From an uncultured Lachnospiraceae bacterium (lineage in GTDB: Bacteria > Bacillota > Clostridia > Lachnospirales > Lachnospiraceae): a stretch of DNA of 51,387 nucleotides. Under the pieces are notes generated by a model, which saw only the letters and a program-made list of their open reading frames with translations, did not search any database and was not told the origin of the DNA. The stretch covers positions 1 through 51,387 of the forward strand of contig CAJKQE010000007.1 of NCBI GenBank assembly GCA_905201915.1, read 5' to 3'. This document shows, one piece after another, positions 33,302 through 41,260 of the stretch (position 1 is its first letter; each line of letters opens with the position of its first letter). The position numbers and the translations under genes are program-made.

Positions 33302-34502
33302 TTTAAATCTACTATATCGTTATGAATTAAAAAAAATGTTTCAAAGAAAAATTGTATGGCTTACTGTTATGGTTTGCATGGTTGTCACTGGTTTTTCTAT
33401 ACTCAGTGGACTAATCGGTGCATATTATGTAGATGGTGTAAAAGTAGACACCCACTATCATATATTTCAAACAGACCAGACTTACCAAAAAGCATTAAGC
33501 AACAGAAAAATTAATCAATCACTTTTAGAGGAAATGGCAGCAGGGTATGAAAAAATACCTCAGAAAGCTGATCGCTATATTACAACGGAAGAGTACCAAA
33601 AGTATGCACGACCTTATAGCGAAATTTTTAGTTTTGTAAAAAATGCAACCTACATGAATGATAACGAAATCATGAACTGGATTCCCAATGAAACAGAATT
33701 ATATCAAAAACGCTTTGATATCATACAAAAAAATTGGGGAAAAATCCATTTATCGGAAAAAGAAAAAGCATATTGGACTAATCAGGAAAATACATTGAAA
33801 ACCCCGTTCATCTATGCAGATACCGCAGGTTATTCCACCTTATTACGCTCCTTTTCCAGAATTGGACTCCTTGTTCTGCTTGCTGTATCCATCTGTGTTG
33901 CCAATATTTTTACAGAAGAACATACTCGAAAAACAGACCAGCTTATTCTATGCAGTGTATGTGGCAAAAACCCAGCATATTGGGCTAAAATTTTAACCGG
34001 AGCAAGCTTTGCAGTGGGGCTTTCCTTCCTTCTTTCTACTTTTGCATTTATATTAACTGCTTGCTTTTATGGTTTGGAAGGTTCTCATGCACCCTTTCAG
34101 CTTCTCCTTCCCTCTTATTCTTCTTCAATAACTATAGGACAAGCTGTATTTTGTATGTATGGAATTTTAATTATAACATCCGCCATCAGCAGTATCATTG
34201 TAATGATACTATCAGAAAAACTACGCAGCAGCCTTGCTGCTTTAGCAGTGTCATCTGTATTTCTTATTCTCGGTATGGTATTCTCTGTTCCTTCACAATA
34301 TCGAATATTTTCACAAATATGGGAATATATGCCAAACTGCTTTCTTATGCCCAAAAATATTTTTGATATACGACTAATTTCTATTTTCGGTCATCTTTTC
34401 ACTTCATGGCAAGCAGTTCCTGTCATATATATTTTATGCAGTATCCTACTTGTCCTAATGGGAAAATATGTATACCAGAATTATCAAATCTCTGGAAGAT
34501 AG
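33294..34502 (+). CDS. ABC-2 type transporter permease
   Basis: 402 residues. One membrane segment at about 20-42 is followed by an extracellular loop of about 140 residues (45-185), then five more segments (about 196-398). A single long loop after TM1 is typical of ABC-2 permeases that sense or export peptides, lipids or antibiotics. It is the last gene of the sigma-factor operon and ends at a bidirectional terminator. Substrate unknown. Confidence 0.82.
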   Translation: MNNLNLLYRYELKKMFQRKIVWLTVMVCMVVTGFSILSGLIGAYYVDGVKVDTHYHIFQTDQTYQKALSNRKINQSLLEEMAAGYEKIPQKADRYITTEEYQKYARPYSEIFSFVKNATYMNDNEIMNWIPNETELYQKRFDIIQKNWGKIHLSEKEKAYWTNQENTLKTPFIYADTAGYSTLLRSFSRIGLLVLLAVSICVANIFTEEHTRKTDQLILCSVCGKNPAYWAKILTGASFAVGLSFLLSTFAFILTACFYGLEGSHAPFQLLLPSYSSSITIGQAVFCMYGILIITSAISSIIVMILSEKLRSSLAALAVSSVFLILGMVFSVPSQYRIFSQIWEYMPNCFLMPKNIFDIRLISIFGHLFTSWQAVPVIYILCSILLVLMGKYVYQNYQISGR

Positions 34503-34512
34503 ATTTTGCTCA

Positions 34513-34555
34513 ATGAAAATGACCGAGTTGCCAAAAAGCCCTCGGTCATTTTCAT
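34513..34555. terminator. Bidirectional terminator between the ABC permease and nitroreductase
   Basis: ATGAAAATGACCGAG pairs perfectly with CTCGGTCATTTTCAT across a 13-nt loop. It separates two convergent genes. Confidence 0.85.
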
Positions 34556-34557
34556 GT

Positions 34558-35298
34558 TTATAATTTCTTCCAGTTCTCTATCATTGCCTTTGATGAACGA
34601 TTCATTTCCATACGAAATTCTGCTTCAAACTTTCTTTTCTTATATCGTTCCAGACGCTCTTTTAACTCCTCATCATTTACACTCAATTTTCTTTTAAATG
34701 ACTCTCTTGTTTCTTTTGTATCTTTATCCGGATAAGCATCTGTAAAAACAAGATCTTCTACTTTAAAACGTTCCGGCTTTGTTCGATTTTTCTGCTGTTT
34801 CGTAGGTCTTCCTAAAACCAGCATAGAAATAGGCAGAACATACTTTGGCAAATTCAAAAGTTTTTGATTGTCCTCATAATTTTCCAGAATATCTCCAATA
34901 TAGCAAGAACCTATTCCCATAGACTCTGCTGCTACGACTGCATTCTGTGCTGCAATCATACAATCCTGCATAGCTAGGAACAAATCCCCCTCGCCCATTG
35001 GTGGAATTGTCATTTCATAACTTTCTAATACATCATACCATCTCTGATAATCTGCCAGAAACACTAACACTATGGGTGCTTCTGCGATAAAATTCTGGTC
35101 ATCACATCTCTTTGCAAGAATATTTTTAATCTCCTGAGACTGAATATCCAGAATACTAAACAAAGACATATTTCCTGCTGTAGGCGCCTGTATTGCTGCC
35201 TCTAAAATTAATCTCTTTTCCTCTTCTATAATCTTTTCATCAGAAAATACTCTTACAGACTTTCTTGAAAAAAGTTCTTGTATTGTACGGTTCTCCAT
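34558..35298 (-). CDS. Nitroreductase-family FMN oxidoreductase
   Basis: 246 residues, NfsA/FRP-like in size. The FMN-phosphate contact is SRKSVRVFSDE (11-21), then QAPTAGNMSLFS and an ESMGIGSCYIGDI segment over the flavin. The C-terminal tail is long, basic and helical (about 195-246, RLERYKKRKFEAEFRMEM). Members reduce nitro compounds, quinones or flavins with NAD(P)H. It is probably co-transcribed with the small membrane protein at 35316. The physiological substrate cannot be read. Confidence 0.9.
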   Translation of the reverse strand: MENRTIQELFSRKSVRVFSDEKIIEEEKRLILEAAIQAPTAGNMSLFSILDIQSQEIKNILAKRCDDQNFIAEAPIVLVFLADYQRWYDVLESYEMTIPPMGEGDLFLAMQDCMIAAQNAVVAAESMGIGSCYIGDILENYEDNQKLLNLPKYVLPISMLVLGRPTKQQKNRTKPERFKVEDLVFTDAYPDKDTKETRESFKRKLSVNDEELKERLERYKKRKFEAEFRMEMNRSSKAMIENWKKL

Positions 35299-35315
35299 AA
35301 ACTCACCCTTTTTAT

Positions 35316-35579
35316 TTATTCTGCTTCCTCAGCGGAAAGTCCTGCCAAATAATCGTTTAAAGCATTAACATCCATCTCTGTAGTAACCGTTTCCTGTGCT
35401 TTATCAGGATCTGGTCTGGTTATTAAATTATATGCAGAATATCCAATCCAACTAATTGCTGCCACACAAACAGCTGCAATGGCACATTTTTCTAAAAATA
35501 AAGTTCTTTTCTCTTTCTTTTGGATTTTTGCACGATTTGCTTTCTCTTCTTTATATCTATCCACTTTTTCCTGACTCAT
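35316..35579 (-). CDS. Small single-pass membrane protein
   Basis: 87 residues. A highly charged N-terminus (SQEKVDRYKEEKANRAKIQKKEKR, described here by its K/E/R content) leads to one membrane helix at about 31-52, then an acidic outer tail ending LAGLSAEEAE. By the positive-inside rule the N-terminus is cytoplasmic. It comes 17 bases before the nitroreductase gene. I do not recognise a named family. Confidence 0.72.
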   Translation of the reverse strand: MSQEKVDRYKEEKANRAKIQKKEKRTLFLEKCAIAAVCVAAISWIGYSAYNLITRPDPDKAQETVTTEMDVNALNDYLAGLSAEEAE

Positions 35580-35631
35580 GTTAAAATCTCCTTATCTTAT
35601 TCACTTAATTTCTACTTTTTGCAATAATCAA

Positions 35632-35661
35632 ATTATACCACATTTTATAAATCTTTTACAA
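35632..35661 (-). promoter_or_regulatory. Promoter of the small membrane protein and nitroreductase
   Basis: On the minus strand TTGTAA (35656-35661) and TATAAT (35632-35637) are 18 bp apart, about 50 bases before the ATG at 35579. Confidence 0.5.
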
Positions 35662-35780
35662 TAATCTTTCCCTATCTCTAACAGCAAACTTATTGTCGTG
35701 TTGTATTATAAAAATAAAAAATAGAATTCCTCTGCTCTTTTTTTGATTTTTGCCTGAAATGGCATTGAAATGTTTCTATT

Positions 35781-35821
35781 TGCCCGCAAATCTTATAAAG
35801 AACACAGATTTGCGGGTATTT
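35781..35821. terminator. Hairpin after the Rpn-type nuclease gene
   Basis: CCCGCAAATCT pairs perfectly with AGATTTGCGGG. The flanks are only modestly T-rich on either strand, so terminator activity is likely but not certain. Confidence 0.5.
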
Positions 35822-35855
35822 TGACTTGATTTTATGATTAGATACTATTTAGATA

Positions 35856-36710
35856 TTACATTTTAGAAATAAATTCATCTAGAGATTGTACTTTTAATGC
35901 TGTCTGCATCCACCCTCTGATTACTTCTATATCTTGCTGCTTCAGCAAAATTTCCAAAAGATTGTCCGGCAGTTGTCCAAATTTTTCTAAAGCCATCTGA
36001 AGCATTCCGATTGCTTCTTCTAATTGCCCTTCTTTTCGACCTTCTTTACGTTCATCTTTCAGCAATTCCTCCAAAAGCATAAATTTTTCCTCCATTTCTC
36101 TGCTTCCCTTAATATAGGTAACCGATTTCTGCACTTGTCTTACATAATCGTCTTTAAAATCCTTCTGACTTTCATTTAAGTCTGCATGTACAAATTCCAG
36201 AAAAGAAACTAACTCTTTCGGTACGTCTTCTATATTCTTCCCACAGGTATTTAAAAATACAATACAACGCCCGTCTTTTAACTGAACTTCTTCCGTTTCC
36301 GTGCAAGCTGCACTAAAAGTATATCGATATTTTCCTTCCCCAAAAGGATCAAAATCGCAAAGAAAAATCACGTAGCTACCAGGAAGTTCTGCATATTCAC
36401 AGCCTTTTACCAAAAGCTCCATATCCATCTGACTTTGATAATATCGGCTTCTGCGACCAAGCGCTGTCTGTTTTAACACCTGCATTTCTACATTATAACG
36501 TGTATTGTTTTCGTCTTTTGCATAAACATCTAAACGAACACCTTTATACTCTGGACGATAGACAATATTTTTCTCTGTGCTGATCTCCACATGGTCAATT
36601 TTAATGGGAAGAGCACGTTCTAAAAAGCCTTTACAGTTTTCTTCATCTGACATCACTGCTGCAAACATAAAATTATTCTTAATTGTAAGATTTTTTAATG
36701 GTGTATTCAT
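35856..36710 (-). CDS. Rpn-family PD-(D/E)XK nuclease / putative transposase
   Basis: 284 residues. The N-terminal domain (about 1-240) fits the Rpn/PDDEXK_2 group: FMFAAVMSDEENCKGFLERAL, then the acidic site GVRLDVYA (Asp61 region) and the E-x-Q of YNVEMQ. The C-terminal part has a charged stretch (DERKEGRKEGQ) and a short helical tail, also usual. Rpn proteins promote RecA-independent recombination in E. coli and several are linked to phage defence. They are often multicopy in Lachnospiraceae. No terminal repeats are visible, so it is not annotated as an IS. Confidence 0.88.
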   Translation of the reverse strand: MNTPLKNLTIKNNFMFAAVMSDEENCKGFLERALPIKIDHVEISTEKNIVYRPEYKGVRLDVYAKDENNTRYNVEMQVLKQTALGRRSRYYQSQMDMELLVKGCEYAELPGSYVIFLCDFDPFGEGKYRYTFSAACTETEEVQLKDGRCIVFLNTCGKNIEDVPKELVSFLEFVHADLNESQKDFKDDYVRQVQKSVTYIKGSREMEEKFMLLEELLKDERKEGRKEGQLEEAIGMLQMALEKFGQLPDNLLEILLKQQDIEVIRGWMQTALKVQSLDEFISKM

Positions 36711-36787
36711 ATTTTTCCTCCACTTTACAGAGGAATTCTATAAAATATAGTATAGCAAATAAAAAACAAGGCCACCAGCTTTTTTGA

Positions 36788-36898
36788 AAATTCAATTCAA
36801 AAAAATGTGCTATTTTTGTCGCAAATGGAGTTCGCTACACACTAAAAGGCAGAACATCTTTTGAAAATATAAAAGCTATTGTCAATACTCTGAAATAA
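36788..36898 (+). pseudogene. Possible C-terminal gene remnant
   Basis: A short frame after a stop codon reads about 36 residues, ending FVANGVRYTLKGRTSFENI and a few more before TAA. The pattern (surface strand, then a helix with a terminal stop) resembles the last residues of secreted DUF4367/LolA-like proteins. It has no start or upstream partner. It could also be chance coding. Confidence 0.25.
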
Positions 36899-36925
36899 AT
36901 CTCTCCTCTGTTTTATTTTCCCCAC

Positions 36926-36955
36926 TTGACCATTTCTACTTTTTCTGTGTATACT
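36926..36955 (+). promoter_or_regulatory. Promoter of the YitT-family gene
   Basis: TTGACC (36926-36931) and TATACT (36950-36955) are 18 bp apart. The ATG at 37038 follows AAAGGAGG. Confidence 0.6.
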
Positions 36956-37037
36956 ATTAGTAGAAAAGAGCGTTTGCGGATTATATTTGTATAATTCGTA
37001 CACGCTTTTTTCTTTTCAACCAAAGGAGGGCATCATT

Positions 37038-37910
37038 ATGAAAAAAAATCATCCAACTATGTGGTATGTAAAAAAATGGAGTGTGGACATCGGTATTGAC
37101 ATTTTTGGCGGTGTACTGATTGCACTTGCTACTTATAACTTTGCAGCAGCATCAGAATTTCCTGTTGTAGGGCTTAACGGAATTGCCTTAATTTTCTACC
37201 ATCTATGGGGACTGCCCATTGGTAAGGTAGCTTTAATTCTAAATATTCCTATTGCTCTTTGCTGTTTTCGTATTTTAGGACGTAATTTCTTTCTCCGTTC
37301 TCTGCGAACTATCTTAATCACATCTTTTCTTATGGATTACGCTGCACCGCTATTTCCTGTATATCAGGGTGACAGAATGTTGGCAGCTATCTGCACCGGT
37401 GTTTTATCCGGTCTTGGATTTGCATTAATTTATATGCGTGACTCTTCTACAGGAGGAGCTGATTTTGTTATGCTTACATTAAAAGCTTTAAATCCTCATC
37501 TTACCTTAGGCAAAATTGCATTTGCCATGGATGCTTTCATTGTTGTTCTTGGAACTGTCATTGTATCCAAAGATATTGACAGTTTGATTTATGGTATGAT
37601 TATCAGTTTCCTTTTATCCACAGTTGTAGACAAAGTAATGTATGGAATTGACGCAGGAAAAATGACATTAATTGTCACCGATTATGCCAAAGAAGTAGCA
37701 CAGAAAATTGATGAAGTCACTGCCAGAGGCGCTACTTTTCTAAAAGCAGAGGGAAGTTATTCCGGTGAAGAAAAAGATGTTGTCATGTGTGCTTGCAACA
37801 ACAAACAAATGTACAGTATTCGAAATGCAGTAAAAGAGATTGACCCAAAAGCTTTCATTATCATTATGGAATCTAATGAAGTATTAGGTGAAGGTTTTAA
37901 ACCTCATTAA
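37038..37910 (+). CDS. YitT-family membrane protein
   Basis: 290 residues from ATG 37038 with a strong AAAGGAGG site; the frame is open upstream to 36987 without a site. The membrane part (about 15-195) has five or six helices with the YitT motif GGVLIALATYNF and GLNGIALI. The C-terminal domain (about 200-288; DYAKEVAQKIDE, GATFLKAEGSYSGEE) is DUF2179. Many Firmicutes carry several YitT copies and none has a firm role. It is transcribed alone. Confidence 0.92.
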   Translation: MKKNHPTMWYVKKWSVDIGIDIFGGVLIALATYNFAAASEFPVVGLNGIALIFYHLWGLPIGKVALILNIPIALCCFRILGRNFFLRSLRTILITSFLMDYAAPLFPVYQGDRMLAAICTGVLSGLGFALIYMRDSSTGGADFVMLTLKALNPHLTLGKIAFAMDAFIVVLGTVIVSKDIDSLIYGMIISFLLSTVVDKVMYGIDAGKMTLIVTDYAKEVAQKIDEVTARGATFLKAEGSYSGEEKDVVMCACNNKQMYSIRNAVKEIDPKAFIIIMESNEVLGEGFKPH

Positions 37911-37918
37911 TATACAGA

Positions 37919-37985
37919 AAAAGGCTGTTGCATGGAATAGTAATCAAAAACACTCCTGATTACTATTCCATACAACAGCCTTTCT
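37919..37985. terminator. Bidirectional terminator between YitT and truA
   Basis: A long stem of about 26 bp (AAAGGCTGTTG and GGAATAGTAATCA with their complements) separates convergent genes. T-runs lie on both outer sides. Confidence 0.85.
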
Positions 37986-37991
37986 TAAATT

Positions 37992-38729
37992 TTAAAAATA
38001 CTGAATTTCCATTAAGGTAAGTCCCCTTGCAGGTGCTGTAGGCCCTGCTTTTTTTCTGTCTTTTGCTTCCAGAATTTCCTGCATTTTTTCCGGTGGATAA
38101 AGCCCTCCGCCAATATCCATAAGAGTTCCTGCTATAATCCGAACCATATTATACAGGAAACCTTCTCCGGTAATACGGATAGTAATTCTATCCTCATTTT
38201 TTTCAATCTGAATTTCTTTTATTGTTCTTACCGTAGTTTTCACCTGAGCTCCTGTACCACAAAAACTCTTAAAATCATGTTCTCCCACCAGGTATTCTGC
38301 TGCTTCTCTCATTTTCTCTATATCCAGCGGAATATAGGTGAAATGAGAGTAAAATCTTTCTGTAGGAATTGGAAAACGGCGGTTTAAAATCCGATATTCA
38401 TAAGTTTTCTGACTTTTTATATAGCGAGGATGAAAATTTACATCTACTTCCTCCGACTTCTGAATACGGATATCTTCCGGAAGTCTTTGATTTAAGGCGA
38501 AAGAAAACTTATCTCCCGGCATTCTCATTTCCGTATCAAATACCGCCACATTTCCCAAAGCGTGAACCCCTGCATCTGTCCGGCTGGCTCCAATGGTTTC
38601 TATTTTCTCTCCCGTAAACTCTGATAAACACTGATTTAAAACTTCCTGAATGGTTATGCCATTTGGCTGAACCTGCCAGCCACAATAATTTGTTCCATCA
38701 TAAGCAACTGTCAGCTTTACACGTTTCAT
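37992..38729 (-). CDS. truA: tRNA pseudouridine synthase A
   Basis: Makes pseudouridine at positions 38-40 of tRNA anticodon arms. The 245 residues include the catalytic Asp52 in ASRTDAGVHALGN, YDGTNYCGWQ near the start, and FLYNMVRIIAGTL toward the end. The length is usual. It follows ecfT by 15 bases. This ecfA1-ecfA2-ecfT-truA order is common in Firmicutes, normally after ribosomal protein genes, which are absent here. Confidence 0.97.
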   Translation of the reverse strand: MKRVKLTVAYDGTNYCGWQVQPNGITIQEVLNQCLSEFTGEKIETIGASRTDAGVHALGNVAVFDTEMRMPGDKFSFALNQRLPEDIRIQKSEEVDVNFHPRYIKSQKTYEYRILNRRFPIPTERFYSHFTYIPLDIEKMREAAEYLVGEHDFKSFCGTGAQVKTTVRTIKEIQIEKNEDRITIRITGEGFLYNMVRIIAGTLMDIGGGLYPPEKMQEILEAKDRKKAGPTAPARGLTLMEIQYF

Positions 38730-38744
38730 AGCACACTCCTTTTC

Positions 38745-39545
38745 CTACAGAAGCATACGTACAGCAATATCAATGCCCAAATAAACAATCGTAATGCCAT
38801 AAGCCACATAATCTCTGGTCTTATATACCAGAGGTTTCATCTGCGTCCTATCATCACCACCATGATAGCATCTTGCTTCCATTGCCATTGCCAAATCATC
38901 TGCACGTCGAAAAGCTGAAATAAACAATGGAACCAGCAATGGAATTAAACCTTTTGCCTTCTGAATTAAATTACCGCTTTCAAAATCTGCCCCACGTGCA
39001 ATTTGTGCTTTCATAATCTTATCAGTTTCTTCTAATAAGATAGGAATAAAACGCAAGGCAATAGACATCATCATAGAAATTTCATGTACCGGAACATGAA
39101 TTTTGTTTAATGGATGTAAAATTCTCTCCAATCCATCTGTAAGCTGATTTGGTGTAGTTGTCAATGTCATAATAGAAGAACCAATAACCAGATAAATCAA
39201 ACGGATACCTATTTTAATTGCCTGAGCAATACCTTCTTTGGTAAGTTTCAAAAATCCAAAACTCCAAATAACTTCTCCCGGTACTAAAAATAAGTTAAAT
39301 GCTACCGTAATTAACAGGATAATAAACAATGGTTTCAAACCTTTGAGCATAAATTTTACCGGTACTTTAGATAAAATAATCAATCCCACTAAAAAGCAGG
39401 TAGCAATGACATATCCCCAGAAAGAGTCAGCTACAAAAAGAGAAACCAGATAAATAAATGTACCAATAAATTTCGTTCTAGGGTCCAGACGATGCAAAAC
39501 AGAATTTGCCGGATAATATTGTCCTATGGTAATATCTCTAATCAT
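38745..39545 (-). CDS. ecfT: ECF transporter transmembrane protein EcfT
   Basis: 266 residues with about five to six membrane helices. The two cytoplasmic coupling motifs with an A-R-G pattern are present (AQIARGADF, and MAMEARCYHGGD). EcfT couples the EcfA1/EcfA2 ATPases to substrate-binding S-components that bring in vitamins or metals. No S-component gene lies nearby, so this is a shared (group II) module serving several S-components elsewhere. Confidence 0.95.
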   Translation of the reverse strand: MIRDITIGQYYPANSVLHRLDPRTKFIGTFIYLVSLFVADSFWGYVIATCFLVGLIILSKVPVKFMLKGLKPLFIILLITVAFNLFLVPGEVIWSFGFLKLTKEGIAQAIKIGIRLIYLVIGSSIMTLTTTPNQLTDGLERILHPLNKIHVPVHEISMMMSIALRFIPILLEETDKIMKAQIARGADFESGNLIQKAKGLIPLLVPLFISAFRRADDLAMAMEARCYHGGDDRTQMKPLVYKTRDYVAYGITIVYLGIDIAVRMLL

Positions 39546-40398
39546 TCTTTCTTTTCTCCAGTGCCTTTAAAATACTTGCTTTTGCTTCCTCCACAGTAAT
39601 TGCCGAACAATCACAGGAAAGCCCTGCCTCCTGAAGTTCATTCATAATATACGTAATCTGAGGTGCTGCAAGACCTATCTGTTCCAGCTCTTTATAATGA
39701 GCAAAAACTTCTTTCGGTGTACCGTCAAAAGCTTTTTCTCCTTTATTCATTACCAGAATACGATCTACATATCTGGCAATATCCTCCATACTATGTGATA
39801 CCAAAATAACTGTAATTTTTCTCTTCTCATGGAGATAAGCGATCTGGTCTAAAATCTCATCTCTTCCTTTTGGATCAAGTCCTGCTGTAGGTTCATCTAA
39901 AATAAGCACTTCCGGTTCCATAGCCAGAACGCCTGCAATGGCAACTCGGCGCTTCTGTCCTCCTGATAGTTCAAAAGGTGAGCTCTTGTAATATTTTTCT
40001 TTCAGCCCCACCTGCTGTAAGGCCTCTATTGCTTTTTTCTCTGCTTCCTCATTGGAAAGTCCCTGATTTTTGGGACCAAAACATACATCCGATAAAACAT
40101 CCGCTTCAAAAAGCTGATGCTCGGGATACTGAAAAACCAACCCTACCTGACTGCGAAGACGTTTCAAAGAATCCCCTTCCTGCCATATATTTTCATCTTT
40201 ATAAGATACTGTTCCTGAAGTAGGACGCATCAGACCATTAAAATGCTGGATTAAGGTTGACTTTCCGCTGCCTGTATGACCAATAATTCCCAAAAACTGT
40301 CCTGCAGGAATTTCTAAGGAAATATCTTTTAGGGCATGCATTTCGTATGCAGTTCCGGGATTGTAAGTGTATGTAACATGTTCTAATTTTAATGACAT
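39538..40398 (-). CDS. ecfA2: ECF transporter ATPase EcfA2
   Basis: 286 residues. Walker A is GHTGSGKS (40-47), the Q-loop has VFQYPEHQLFE, the signature is LSGGQKRR, and Walker B is VLILDEPTAGLDP. The start (SLKLEHVTYTYNPGTAYEMHAL) is the EcfA2 type. Its ATG overlaps the ecfA1 stop and its end overlaps ecfT, so all three are coupled. Confidence 0.96.
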   Translation of the reverse strand: MSLKLEHVTYTYNPGTAYEMHALKDISLEIPAGQFLGIIGHTGSGKSTLIQHFNGLMRPTSGTVSYKDENIWQEGDSLKRLRSQVGLVFQYPEHQLFEADVLSDVCFGPKNQGLSNEEAEKKAIEALQQVGLKEKYYKSSPFELSGGQKRRVAIAGVLAMEPEVLILDEPTAGLDPKGRDEILDQIAYLHEKRKITVILVSHSMEDIARYVDRILVMNKGEKAFDGTPKEVFAHYKELEQIGLAAPQITYIMNELQEAGLSCDCSAITVEEAKASILKALEKRKND

Positions 40399-41234
40399 AG
40401 CTTATCCACCAATTCCTTTGTCGTAAGTATTCCATCCGGAAGGTCCACTCCTGCCTTCTTTAATTCATGGGCAAGAAGTGTCACCTGTGGTACATCAAGA
40501 CGATATTTTTTTAATTCTTCTACTCTTGAAAAAATTTCTCTTGGAGTCCCTTCCATAACAACCTGTCCTTGATCCATCACAAAAACTTTATCGGAGTCAA
40601 TGACTTCTTCCATATAATGAGTAATTAATATTACAGTAATACCCTCAGTTCTATTCAGTTCATGAACGGCTGCCAGAACTTCTTTTCTTCCATTTGGATC
40701 TAACATTGCTGTCGGCTCATCTAAAATAATACATTTTGGATGCATTGCCAACACTCCTGCAATAGCAACTCGTTGCTTCTGTCCTCCTGACAGTTTATTT
40801 GGAGAACGATGACGAAAAGCTGTCATTCCTACAGATTCTAAGCTTTTATCCACCCTTTTCCATATTTTTCCTGTTGGTATTCCCACATTCTCAGGTCCAA
40901 ATCCAACATCTTCTTCCACTACAGTACCGATAATCTGATTATCCGGATTTTGGAAAACCATTCCTGCTTTTTGACGAATTTTCCAAAGTTGCTCCATAGA
41001 TTTCGTATCTGTCCCATCAATCCACATACTTCCCTCTGTAGGAAGCAGCAAAGCATTAATATGTTTTGCTAACGTAGATTTTCCTGAGCCATTATGTCCC
41101 AGGATTGAAATAAACTGTCCTGCTTTTACATCCAAATCAACATCTTTGACTGCAGTATAACTTTCGCAAGGCTGTCCATTATCATCATATTTTACATATT
41201 CATATTTTAACTTTCTGGATTTTATAATTTCCAT
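40389..41234 (-). CDS. ecfA1: ECF transporter ATPase EcfA1
   Basis: 281 residues from ATG 41234, which has AGGA six bases upstream; the longer frame to 41303 falls within the HAD/GNAT gene. Walker A is GHNGSGKS (46-53), the Q-loop has VFQNPDNQIIG, the signature is LSGGQKQR, and Walker B is CIILDEPTAMLDP. It pairs with EcfA2. The gap to the HAD/GNAT stop is 26 bases, so it may share the lon-engB transcript. Confidence 0.96.
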   Translation of the reverse strand: MEIIKSRKLKYEYVKYDDNGQPCESYTAVKDVDLDVKAGQFISILGHNGSGKSTLAKHINALLLPTEGSMWIDGTDTKSMEQLWKIRQKAGMVFQNPDNQIIGTVVEEDVGFGPENVGIPTGKIWKRVDKSLESVGMTAFRHRSPNKLSGGQKQRVAIAGVLAMHPKCIILDEPTAMLDPNGRKEVLAAVHELNRTEGITVILITHYMEEVIDSDKVFVMDQGQVVMEGTPREIFSRVEELKKYRLDVPQVTLLAHELKKAGVDLPDGILTTKELVDKLCH

Positions 41235-41260
41235 AGCAATTCCTTTTCCTTGGATTTTTC

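Noticed and set aside
35856..36710. The Rpn-type nuclease as an insertion sequence
   Set aside because: No terminal inverted repeats or target duplications were found; only the gene is reported.
36711..36987. A small RNA gene between the Rpn nuclease and the YitT gene
   Set aside because: Only a promoter and a possible short coding remnant were visible; no hairpin with a T-run supports an RNA.
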